36,656 nt of DNA from Candidatus Nealsoniibacteriota bacterium (lineage in GTDB: Bacteria; Patescibacteriota; Minisyncoccia; Minisyncoccales; GWA2-38-27): contig JAUWWC010000006.1 in the NCBI GenBank assembly GCA_030617105.1, positions 1-36,656 on the forward strand, read 5' to 3'. Of the stretch, positions 14,708 to 21,737 are shown in pieces (within the stretch, counting starts at the first letter, position 1; each line of letters opens with the position of its first letter). The position numbers and the translations under genes are program-made. Under the pieces are notes generated by a model. It ran no database searches, was not told the origin of the DNA, and worked only from the letters and a program-made list of their open reading frames with translations.

Positions 14708-15069
14708 TCTAATATCTTCTTTATTTCTTCAACTACCTCACTTGGTGTATAATGCGCTTTTACTAAATATCTCGCTGCGCCTAATTTCAATCCTTTTTCT
14801 ATCTCTTGTTTTTCACCAAGATTAGAGAGAACAATTATTTTTAAAGTGTTTAATTTTTCATCTCTTTCAATCTTTCTAAGAATCTCCCAACCATTAAAAT
14901 TAGGCAAAACAATATCTAAAAGCAAAAGGTCAGGCACATCTTCTTTCATTTTTTTCAAGGCCTCTTTTCCATCAATGGCTACTTGTACTGAAAATCCTGC
15001 CTCTTTTAATTTGGTACTATAGATGTCCACCAAAAATGGGTCATCTTCAACTAATAAAATTGTTTTCAT
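14704..15069 (-). CDS. Stand-alone response-regulator receiver protein
   Basis: 121 aa from the ATG at 15069, chosen because GAGGA lies about 8 nt upstream inside the end of pilB. It is a pure CheY-like receiver: acidic pair Asp9-Asp10, phospho-acceptor Asp52 in DLLLLDIVLPN, Ser82 and Lys104. There is no output domain. It lies between pilB and pilT, overlaps pilT by 4 bp and follows pilB by 1 nt, so it should be made together with the motors. I infer that it tunes extension or retraction by binding; no histidine kinase is in the window. Confidence 0.93.
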   Translation of the reverse strand: MKTILLVEDDPFLVDIYSTKLKEAGFSVQVAIDGKEALKKMKEDVPDLLLLDIVLPNFNGWEILRKIERDEKLNTLKIIVLSNLGEKQEIEKGLKLGAARYLVKAHYTPSEVVEEIKKILE

Positions 15070-15070
15070 A

Positions 15071-16801
15071 TTATTTTTCCTCCGCAACTCTTAATACTTC
15101 CTCCAAAGAGGTAACTCCCTCTAAGACCTTTAATATCCCGTCCTGCTTCATTGTGAGCATTCCTTGGCGCTCAGCTTCCTTTTGAATTTGGGCTTCTGAG
15201 GGCTTTGTTAAAATCAATTGACTAAGCTGGTCAGTCATTTCCAAAATCTCATAAACCCCAATCCGACCAGAATAACCTGCGTTATTACACCTTTTACAAC
15301 CAACTGGCTCATGGATATATAGAGTTTTATCTAATTTAATGCTCTTTTTAACGTTTGCTGGAAAGTTCTCTATTTCTTGTAAAATTATCTTTTTTACTTC
15401 TTTATTTGCTTTTATTTTCTTTTTGCAATGAATGCAAAGTTTTCTTACTAATCTTTGAGCAATAGCCAAACTTAAAGTAGAAGGAAGAAGAAATGGCTGA
15501 ATTCCCATATCAATCAATCTTGGGATTACTCCAAGAGTATTTGATGTATGTAAAGTAGAAAGCAAGATATGGCCAGTTAAAGCTGCGTGAATAGCTAAAG
15601 AAGCGGTTTCTTCATCTCTAATCTCTCCTACCATTAGGATGTCTGGGTCTTGTCTTAAAGTAAAACGGAGGCCGTTAGCAAAACTATAACCAATTTCAGG
15701 TCTTACTTGAGATTGGTTAACTCCTTCAATAAAATACTCTACTGGATCTTCCAAAGTCATTATATTCACCTCTTCTTTATTAAAAAGTCCTAAAATAGCA
15801 TAAAGAGTAGTAGTTTTACCTGAACCAGTAGGCCCAGTAGCTAAAATCATTCCATATGGTTTTTTCAATGCCCCTTCTATTGTTTTAAGGTTTCTTCCAA
15901 TTATCCCCATTCCTTTAAAGTCAGCTTTTCTCTGACCAGGGTCTAAAATCCTTATTGCTACTTTTTCTCCTAAAGTGGTTGGGAAAGTAGAAACCCTAAA
16001 ATCAATACTTCTATCCCCGATTTTAGTGCTAAACCTGCCATCTTGAGGAATTCGGGTCTCATCTATCTTTAAATTAGAAAGAATCTTAATCCTAGCTACT
16101 ATAGCTGGTAAAGTCCTCAGAGGTAAAAAAATGCTAGAATGCAATACCCCATCTAATCTAAAACGGACTCTTAATTTTTCCCTGCCTGGCTCAATATGAA
16201 TGTCTGAGGCATTGCCATCAACAGCATGTCTTAATATAACGGCTACTACTTTTGAAATTGGAGCTTCTTCTACTACTCTTTCAAGCTCAGTTGGCTTAAT
16301 TTTTTTCTTATCAATCTTTTCTTCCTTTTTAAGTTCGGTTTCTAATTCTTCCAAAGCTCTGGTTACTTCTTTTCTTAGAGTTCGGTATTTTCTTAAAAGC
16401 TCATTGAAATTTGATAAAGTAATTAGGAAGATGCGATAACTAAATTTGTTCTGACGGGCTAAAAACTCCAAGGCCTCTCTGGCTTTCAAGTCTTCAGGAT
16501 AAACCATGCCTACTTCTAAACGATTATCTTCTTTAGCCAAAGGTATCATCTGGTAATATCTTGCTGATTCTTCAGGAATTGTTTCTAAAACTTTTAAAAG
16601 AACATCTTGCGGAGAAACTACTTTAAGAGGTATTTTTAGGGTTTCGCTTTTCATTCCAAATAGAAAATCTTCAGAAACAATTCTTTTTTCTAAAATCACC
16701 TCTTCTTCTCTTTTGCCAGAGGTCTTAACTTCATATTCCAAACTAGTTGCCTTTTGTTTCTCTAATATTCCTTTTTTAACCAGTTGTTGAACTAAAGACA
16801 T
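15071..16801 (-). CDS. pilB: Pilus assembly ATPase PilB (GspE family)
   Basis: 576 aa. The N-terminal GspE_N-type domain (residues 1-140) is followed by the ATPase core: NASDIHIEPG, Walker A GPTGSGKTT from residue 323, Asp box MTLEDPVEYF, Walker B DILMVGEIRDEET (Glu393), and His box STLHTSNTLG. The C-terminal zinc site uses Cys456, Cys459, Cys502 and Cys505. It drives pilus extension at the inner face of the membrane. The N terminus immediately follows the small membrane protein gene (1 nt). Confidence 0.97.
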   Translation of the reverse strand: MSLVQQLVKKGILEKQKATSLEYEVKTSGKREEEVILEKRIVSEDFLFGMKSETLKIPLKVVSPQDVLLKVLETIPEESARYYQMIPLAKEDNRLEVGMVYPEDLKAREALEFLARQNKFSYRIFLITLSNFNELLRKYRTLRKEVTRALEELETELKKEEKIDKKKIKPTELERVVEEAPISKVVAVILRHAVDGNASDIHIEPGREKLRVRFRLDGVLHSSIFLPLRTLPAIVARIKILSNLKIDETRIPQDGRFSTKIGDRSIDFRVSTFPTTLGEKVAIRILDPGQRKADFKGMGIIGRNLKTIEGALKKPYGMILATGPTGSGKTTTLYAILGLFNKEEVNIMTLEDPVEYFIEGVNQSQVRPEIGYSFANGLRFTLRQDPDILMVGEIRDEETASLAIHAALTGHILLSTLHTSNTLGVIPRLIDMGIQPFLLPSTLSLAIAQRLVRKLCIHCKKKIKANKEVKKIILQEIENFPANVKKSIKLDKTLYIHEPVGCKRCNNAGYSGRIGVYEILEMTDQLSQLILTKPSEAQIQKEAERQGMLTMKQDGILKVLEGVTSLEEVLRVAEEK

Positions 16802-16802
16802 T

Positions 16803-17078
16803 TTAATACGGTAAAAATGGATTTTCTCGTCCTATCTCGCCTTCAAAAGGAGAAACTTGTTCAAATGGCTGAAGTTGTTGCAGAAATGGATTTTCTAAGA
16901 CACTAAAATCTATTTTTATTTCTTTTACCCCGATTAGCGGGGGAACTTCTTCTAAAACAGGTTCTGGCTTCCTAAAATACCCAAACCACAAAATAACACC
17001 AGTAATCACAAACACTGCTAATACAATTGCTATTAGATATTTTTGCTTTTTTCTTTCTTGAATAAAATCAATAGGCAT
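16803..17078 (-). CDS. Small pilus-locus membrane protein (pilP position)
   Basis: 91 aa: a basic cytoplasmic start, one membrane helix at residues 14-33, then a Pro-rich extracytoplasmic part with the repeated motif ENPFL (residues 57-61 and 85-89). It occupies the usual pilP slot after pilO, overlapping it by 11 bp, but I see no PilP lipoprotein signal or beta-domain. It may contact PilO/PilN. Function is inferred from position only. Confidence 0.7.
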   Translation of the reverse strand: MPIDFIQERKKQKYLIAIVLAVFVITGVILWFGYFRKPEPVLEEVPPLIGVKEIKIDFSVLENPFLQQLQPFEQVSPFEGEIGRENPFLPY

Positions 17079-17625
17079 GGGTTTCTAATGTTAGATTGAA
17101 ATCAAATAAATCTTTTTTTTCTTCAGAAGAAAAAAAGCTGATAGATTTGACTTCAATCAATCTGCTGTTTAGATAAACTGCAGAGAGAAAATTCTTAAAA
17201 GCAGAGTAAGAACCATTAACTGAAATAGAGAAAAACATCTTTTGAATTCTCTCTTCTGAATCCTCTAAAGTTGAACCCTCTAGAGAAAAAAGTTCGCTTA
17301 CATCAATTTCTGTTAGAATTAAACCGTTTTCCGAACTTATTTTCTGAAAAAAATTAAAAAGCGCAGCTACTGAAGGCTCTGTCGGAAGAGCAGAATCAAT
17401 CTTGGAAACTTCTTCATCATATCCTGACAACTTCTCTGAAAGAATCTCTAAGTTTGAAACATATTCTTCTTTGCTTTTAATATCTTCATCTTTTGTTTCT
17501 AATTCTGCTTTTTTGCCTTTAAATTCTTGATATTTAGGCCAGCAAAGAAAATATCCTCCTAAGATTAAAAGGATAAAAAGACAAATAAGAAGAATAATGG
17601 TGATTTTTTTAGAAGTAAGTATCAT
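17068..17625 (-). CDS. pilO: Pilus assembly protein PilO
   Basis: 185 aa: a membrane helix at residues 9-28, a coiled coil (KYQEFKGKKAELETKDEDIKS is its start, cut here to its key region), then an alpha/beta ferredoxin-like domain (FSISVNGSYSAFKNFLSAV) as in PilO/GspM. It pairs with PilN on the outer face of the membrane. The start overlaps the pilN stop by 4 bp. Confidence 0.87.
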   Translation of the reverse strand: MILTSKKITIILLICLFILLILGGYFLCWPKYQEFKGKKAELETKDEDIKSKEEYVSNLEILSEKLSGYDEEVSKIDSALPTEPSVAALFNFFQKISSENGLILTEIDVSELFSLEGSTLEDSEERIQKMFFSISVNGSYSAFKNFLSAVYLNSRLIEVKSISFFSSEEKKDLFDFNLTLETHAY

Positions 17626-18131
17626 TTAAATAAAAGTGAAAAAGTGAAATTAATATTTCCCTCTTCACCTACTGAAACCTCAGTAATTTTTGAGGCTCTT
17701 AAAACGGGTTCCTGTTTTAAAATATCAATTTGCTGTTCAAGTGTTGCAAAATTATCTGTCTGACCAAAAAGAGTTACTTCTCTTGTATTAGAACTGAAAC
17801 TAAACTCAGAAAACCAAACAGAAGGAAGACAGATGCTTTCTAAAAAAAGGAAAATATCTATTGTTTTTTTATGCTGAACAAGCAATTTATTAAAATCATT
17901 TATTTTTTGGTCAATTGGCTCAAGCTCTGCTTCTTTCTCTGCTATGACTTTTTCTAATGGAGCAACTGCTATATCTTTTTCTTGAAGTCCTTGAGACATT
18001 TTTCTAAGAGAGAACTCAAAATAAATATAAACGGCAATAAGGCCAATAAGCAAAATCAGCAAGACAAGTCCAGTAATAATTGTCCAGCCAGGTAGTTTAA
18101 TTTTTACTCTTGGAGTAATTTCTATAGCCAT
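17622..18131 (-). CDS. pilN: Pilus assembly protein PilN
   Basis: 169 aa from the ATG at 18131; a TTG at 18143 would add four residues and overlap pilM by 8 bp. The protein opens MAIEITPRVKIKLPG, a short cytoplasmic segment that in the family docks on PilM, followed by a membrane helix at about residues 18-38, a coiled coil, and a C-terminal domain resembling PilN/GspL (SVWFSEFSFSSNTREVTLFG). It sits between pilM and pilO as expected. Confidence 0.87.
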   Translation of the reverse strand: MAIEITPRVKIKLPGWTIITGLVLLILLIGLIAVYIYFEFSLRKMSQGLQEKDIAVAPLEKVIAEKEAELEPIDQKINDFNKLLVQHKKTIDIFLFLESICLPSVWFSEFSFSSNTREVTLFGQTDNFATLEQQIDILKQEPVLRASKITEVSVGEEGNINFTFSLLFK

Positions 18132-18135
18132 GATT

Positions 18136-19224
18136 TTATTCAAGTCCTTTCATTGCCAGACCCGTGGCAATAGCATAATTTATCCCTATTTCTTTTAGAG
18201 TATTGCTAAGAACTGCCGGGCAAGCAATGTTAAAAAAGGGATCAGCAATATCTACTTCTTTTTTTAACCCTGTAGAAAAGTATTCTTTTAAACCAGGCAT
18301 TGACACTAAACCTCCAGCTAAAATAATCTTTTCTATTTCTTTTCCTTCTTTTAGATAAAAACTGCGAAAGGCTTTTTTAATCTCTTCTAAAATTGAGTCA
18401 ATTAAAGGAATTAAAATCTTTCTAACACTTTTTGAGGATTCAATTTCATTGTTAGGAATTAGTCCCTGCTTTTTTTTCACCTCCTCAGCTTTATTATAAT
18501 CAATATTTAAAGATCTGGCTATAATCTCTGTTAATTCATTACCAGCAATGTTAAAACTATGACTTATTTTTAAAACCCCTTGTTCAATAACACTACAGGT
18601 AGTGCTTCTGGCCCCAATATCTATCAAGCCAATTATTTTTTTTACTTTCTCTTTTTTAACCAAAGCCCTAGTTAAAGCAAATACCTCTGATTCTAAAATT
18701 CTTAAGTTTAAATTAGCAAGATGGGCGATCTCTTGATACTGGTTAACAATATCATTGGGAATCGCCACTACCAAAATCTTAAGAGGGCTGTTAGGCGGCG
18801 TGCCTTCAATTATAGACCAATCTAAAATAACTTCAGCTAAAGGAAGGGGCACATAAGGCCTGACTTCATATTGAACTGCCTGAGGAATTTCATCTTTAGC
18901 CATTGCTGGGAGCTTGAAACTGGTGAAGAAACTGCAAAAATCAGGAATAGAAAAATTAACATCTTTGGTCTGAATTCCTGCCTCTTCAGAAATGACTTGA
19001 ATGGCTTTGGCTATTTCTTTATTTGAAAGAGAAAGAGTGTTTTTGTGAAAAATCCTAAAAGGTCTCTTTTTAAAAGATGAAGTTCCTACTTCTCCATAAT
19101 TCTCAAGCTTATATGCCTGCCTTTTACGGCTGAGCTCAATAATTCTTACAAAAGAGGTGCCAATATCTATGCCCAAGAATTTCTTAGGCCGAAATCCAAA
19201 TAAACTACTAATCTTATCCAGCAT
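18136..19224 (-). CDS. pilM: Actin-like pilus assembly ATPase PilM
   Basis: 362 aa. The actin/FtsA-fold phosphate-1 loop FLGIDIGTSFVRIIEL lies near residue 17, the second phosphate loop IIGLIDIGARSTTCSVI near residue 196, and the adenosine loop KIILAGGLVSMPGLKEY near residue 305. PilM is the cytoplasmic ring component binding PilN. It is the first gene of the machinery operon. A -10-like TAGAAT ends 7 nt before the ATG, predicting a leaderless mRNA. Confidence 0.95.
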   Translation of the reverse strand: MLDKISSLFGFRPKKFLGIDIGTSFVRIIELSRKRQAYKLENYGEVGTSSFKKRPFRIFHKNTLSLSNKEIAKAIQVISEEAGIQTKDVNFSIPDFCSFFTSFKLPAMAKDEIPQAVQYEVRPYVPLPLAEVILDWSIIEGTPPNSPLKILVVAIPNDIVNQYQEIAHLANLNLRILESEVFALTRALVKKEKVKKIIGLIDIGARSTTCSVIEQGVLKISHSFNIAGNELTEIIARSLNIDYNKAEEVKKKQGLIPNNEIESSKSVRKILIPLIDSILEEIKKAFRSFYLKEGKEIEKIILAGGLVSMPGLKEYFSTGLKKEVDIADPFFNIACPAVLSNTLKEIGINYAIATGLAMKGLE

Positions 19225-19231
19225 TACTTAT

Positions 19232-19237
19232 ATTCTA
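19232..19237 (-). promoter_or_regulatory. -10 box of pilM
   Basis: TAGAAT on the minus strand lies seven nt upstream of the ATG; a -35-like TAGTTG is 16 bp away, overlapping the tRNA terminator. Confidence 0.5.
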
Positions 19238-19245
19238 CCATATTT

Positions 19246-19278
19246 AAAAAAAACAACTATGTGGAAAACCACATAGTT
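19246..19278 (-). terminator. Terminator of the tRNA-Ser pair
   Basis: A ten-pair stem AACTATGTGG/CCACATAGTT with a four-base loop, then eight T residues on the minus strand, directly after tRNA-Ser(TGA). Confidence 0.9.
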
Positions 19279-19284
19279 CTTTTG

Positions 19285-19368
19285 CGGAGGGGGTGGGATT
19301 CGAACCCACGAGTCCGTGAGGACGTCGGTTTTCAAAACCGATGGAATAAACCGCTATCCGACCCCTCC
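19285..19368 (-). tRNA. tRNA-Ser(TGA)
   Basis: Acceptor GGAGGGG/CCCCTCC, anticodon stem TCGGT/ACCGA with loop TTTGAAA (anticodon TGA), long variable arm GTCC...GGAC, and T arm GTGGG-TTCGAAT-CCCAC. No encoded CCA (discriminator G then CAA). Confidence 0.96.
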
Positions 19369-19378
19369 AAAAAAACAG

Positions 19379-19464
19379 CGGAGGAGGTGGGACTCGAACC
19401 CACAAACCCGTTTCCAGGTTACATCTTAGCAGGATGCTGGTTTACCAATTCACCGCACTCCTCC
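19379..19464 (-). tRNA. tRNA-Ser(GCT)
   Basis: Acceptor GGAGGAG/CTCCTCC, anticodon stem GCATC/GATGT with loop CTGCTAA (anticodon GCT), variable arm AACC...GGTT, and T arm GTGGG-TTCGAGT-CCCAC. It is co-transcribed with tRNA-Ser(TGA) ten bases downstream. The discriminator G is followed by CTG, so no CCA. Confidence 0.96.
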
Positions 19465-19474
19465 AACTAATTTT

Positions 19475-19503
19475 ATTTTACCTCTAAAAACCAATAAAGT
19501 CAA
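19475..19503 (-). promoter_or_regulatory. Promoter of the tRNA-Ser pair
   Basis: Minus strand TTGACT (19498-19503), 17-bp spacer, TAAAAT (19475-19480). Confidence 0.8.
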
Positions 19504-19532
19504 TTGATTTTTAAAGAATTTTATGATAAATT
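19504..19532 (+). promoter_or_regulatory. Promoter of tRNA-Arg-recG
   Basis: TTGATT (19504-19509), 17-bp spacer, TAAATT (19527-19532). It is back to back with the tRNA-Ser promoter: the two -35 hexamers are adjacent with no base between. Confidence 0.7.
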
Positions 19533-19544
19533 GAAAAAGCAAAT

Positions 19545-19617
19545 GCGCCTGTAGCTCAGTGGATAGAGCGCTTGGTTGCGGACCAAGAGGTCGTAGGTTC
19601 GACTCCTACTAGGCGCG
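19545..19617 (+). tRNA. tRNA-Arg(GCG)
   Basis: Acceptor GCGCCTG/TAGGCGC (last pair G-T), D arm GCTC/GAGC, anticodon stem CTTGG/CCAAG with loop TTGCGGA (anticodon GCG), and T arm GTAGG-TTCGACT-CCTAC. Most bacteria read CGN with ACG (inosine-modified), so G34 is notable. The 3' end lies two bases before the recG ATG. Confidence 0.95.
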
Positions 19618-19619
19618 CA

Positions 19620-21737
19620 ATGAATCTTTCTACTCCTATTGAAAATATTGCGCGAATAGGGCCTGTTTTTAAAAAGAAATTGAAAAAGTTGGGAATTAAA
19701 ACAATTCAGGACTTGTTTTTTCATTTTCCTCATCGTTATGAGGATTTTTCTAATTTAATTCCTATCTCAGAAATAAAGATTAATGAGATTTGCACAGTTC
19801 ATGGAAAGATTCTTGAAATTAAAACCACTAGAACCTGGAAAAGAAGAATGTTCCTGACCCAAGCAGTTATAGAAGATAAAACAGGAGCAATAAAAGTAAT
19901 CTGGTTTAATCAGCCCTATCTGACAAAAACCTTGAAAAAAGGAAATAATGTTTTTCTTTCAGGAAAAGCAATAATATCAAAGAATGGCGTATATCTATCA
20001 AACCCTATTCATGAAAAAGGAGATTTGTCGTCTAATCTAACTCATACTGGCCGCCTTATACCAGTTTATCCAGAAACAGCTGGCTTGTCTTCAAGATGGC
20101 TCAGATATATTTTAAAACCTTTATTAACTAATCTTGAAAACCAAATTAAAGAAACCCTGCCTGAACAACTAATAAAAGAATATAATCTTATGCCTGTTAA
20201 GAAAGCTCTTTGGCAAGTTCACTTTCCAAGTTCTGTAGAATTGTCGCAAAAAGCACAGGATAGATTTTCCTTTGAACAACTCTTCTATATCCAGCTCTTT
20301 GTTTTAAGAGAAAGAAACCGTCTTAATCAAGAAAAAGCAGTTTCTCTTCCAATTAAATTAAAAACAATCCAGGACTTTGTTAAGTCATTATCATTCAAAC
20401 TTACTGATGCGCAGAAGAAATCCGCCTGGCAGATTTTAAAGGATTTGGAAAGACCAAGACCAATGAACCGTCTTCTTGAAGGAGATGTCGGTTCTGGGAA
20501 AACTGTTGTTGCTGCAATAGCTGCTTTAAACACTATTAAACATGGCTATCAAACTGCTTTTATGGCTCCTACTGAAGTCTTATCTAAGCAGCATTTTCAG
20601 GAAATAGCCAAACTGCTTCAAGATTTTAAAGTTAATATTGGATTATTAACTGGCAAGCAGGACCAATTTCGTTCAAAGAAATTAAAAAACCAAGTAATAG
20701 AAATCTCAAGGAAAAAACTTCTTGAAAAAATTGCAAGCAATGAAATGGATATTCTGATTGGAACCCATGCTTTAATTCAAGACAAAGTAAAGTTTGGGAA
20801 ACTTGGCTTGGTTATCTTGGATGAACAGCATCGCTTTGGCGTAGAACAGCGCGCCAAGCTTTGCAAAAGCCAAGATATTATTCCCCATCTTCTCTCTATG
20901 ACTGCTACTCCTATCCCCCGCACATTAGCTTTGACTGTTTATGGCGACTTGGATCTTTCTCTAATTGACGAACTTCCAAAAGGAAGAAAGAAAATAATCA
21001 CCCAAGTAATTAAACCAGGACAAAGAAAAAAAACCTATGCCTTTATTAAAAAAGAAGTGAAGAAAAAAAGACAGGTTTTTGTAATATGCCCAAGAATAGA
21101 AAAAAGCAATAATAATGAAGAATTGTCAGAAGCCCAAATAAGCTGGGCTAAAGTAAAAGCAGTGGAAGAAGAATATGAAAAGCTTTCAAAAGAAATCTTT
21201 CCTGATTTAAACATAGGCATACTCCATGGAAAAATGGCAACAAAGGAAAAAGAGAATATAATGAGGGACTTTAAGAATAAGAAAACAGATATCTTGGTTT
21301 CCACTTCAGTAATTGAAGTAGGAATTGATGTTCCTAATGCCACAGTAATGATGATTGAAGGAGCAGAGCGCTTTGGCCTGGCTCAGCTTCATCAGTTCAG
21401 AGGAAGAGTTGGAAGAGCTGGCTATCAATCATACTGCTTATTATTCACTGACTCACCTGCTAAGAAAACTCATCAGCGGTTAAAAGCTTTAATCAGTTCT
21501 GAAGATGGATTTGCTTTGGCTGAAAAAGATTTAGAAATCAGAGGACCTGGTGACTTTAAAGGAACTAGACAATGGGGAATTCCTGATTTAATGATGAGTT
21601 GTTTAAAAGACATATCTTTGGTTGAGAAAACCAGAGAATCAGCAAAACAGATTCTAATTCAAGACCCTCAATTAAAAAAACACCCCGCTTTACGGGATAA
21701 GTTATCAAGATTCCGCCAAAGAATACATTTGGAATAA
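19620..21737 (+). CDS. recG: ATP-dependent DNA helicase RecG
   Basis: 705 aa from the ATG at 19620; the open frame upstream is translated tRNA-Arg. The N terminus has helix-hairpin-helix-like IARIGPVFKKKLKKLGIKT and an OB wedge domain (CTVHGKILEIKTTRTWKRR region). The helicase core has Walker A GDVGSGKT, DEQH box LVILDEQHRFGVEQR, SMTATPIPRTLALT, the C-terminal helicase block LVSTSVIEVGIDVPNAT and QFRGRVGRAGYQSYCLL. RecG remodels stalled forks and branched DNA. The stop is directly adjacent to that of the convergent GT2 gene (21738), with no terminator between. Confidence 0.97.
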   Translation: MNLSTPIENIARIGPVFKKKLKKLGIKTIQDLFFHFPHRYEDFSNLIPISEIKINEICTVHGKILEIKTTRTWKRRMFLTQAVIEDKTGAIKVIWFNQPYLTKTLKKGNNVFLSGKAIISKNGVYLSNPIHEKGDLSSNLTHTGRLIPVYPETAGLSSRWLRYILKPLLTNLENQIKETLPEQLIKEYNLMPVKKALWQVHFPSSVELSQKAQDRFSFEQLFYIQLFVLRERNRLNQEKAVSLPIKLKTIQDFVKSLSFKLTDAQKKSAWQILKDLERPRPMNRLLEGDVGSGKTVVAAIAALNTIKHGYQTAFMAPTEVLSKQHFQEIAKLLQDFKVNIGLLTGKQDQFRSKKLKNQVIEISRKKLLEKIASNEMDILIGTHALIQDKVKFGKLGLVILDEQHRFGVEQRAKLCKSQDIIPHLLSMTATPIPRTLALTVYGDLDLSLIDELPKGRKKIITQVIKPGQRKKTYAFIKKEVKKKRQVFVICPRIEKSNNNEELSEAQISWAKVKAVEEEYEKLSKEIFPDLNIGILHGKMATKEKENIMRDFKNKKTDILVSTSVIEVGIDVPNATVMMIEGAERFGLAQLHQFRGRVGRAGYQSYCLLFTDSPAKKTHQRLKALISSEDGFALAEKDLEIRGPGDFKGTRQWGIPDLMMSCLKDISLVEKTRESAKQILIQDPQLKKHPALRDKLSRFRQRIHLE

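Noticed and set aside
19261-19470. + strand open frame over the two tRNA-Ser genes
   Set aside because: It is antisense translation of tRNA genes; no start signal or independent support.
19521-19733. - strand open frame over tRNA-Arg and the recG start
   Set aside because: A spurious antisense-tRNA ORF; the tRNA fold and recG explain the region.
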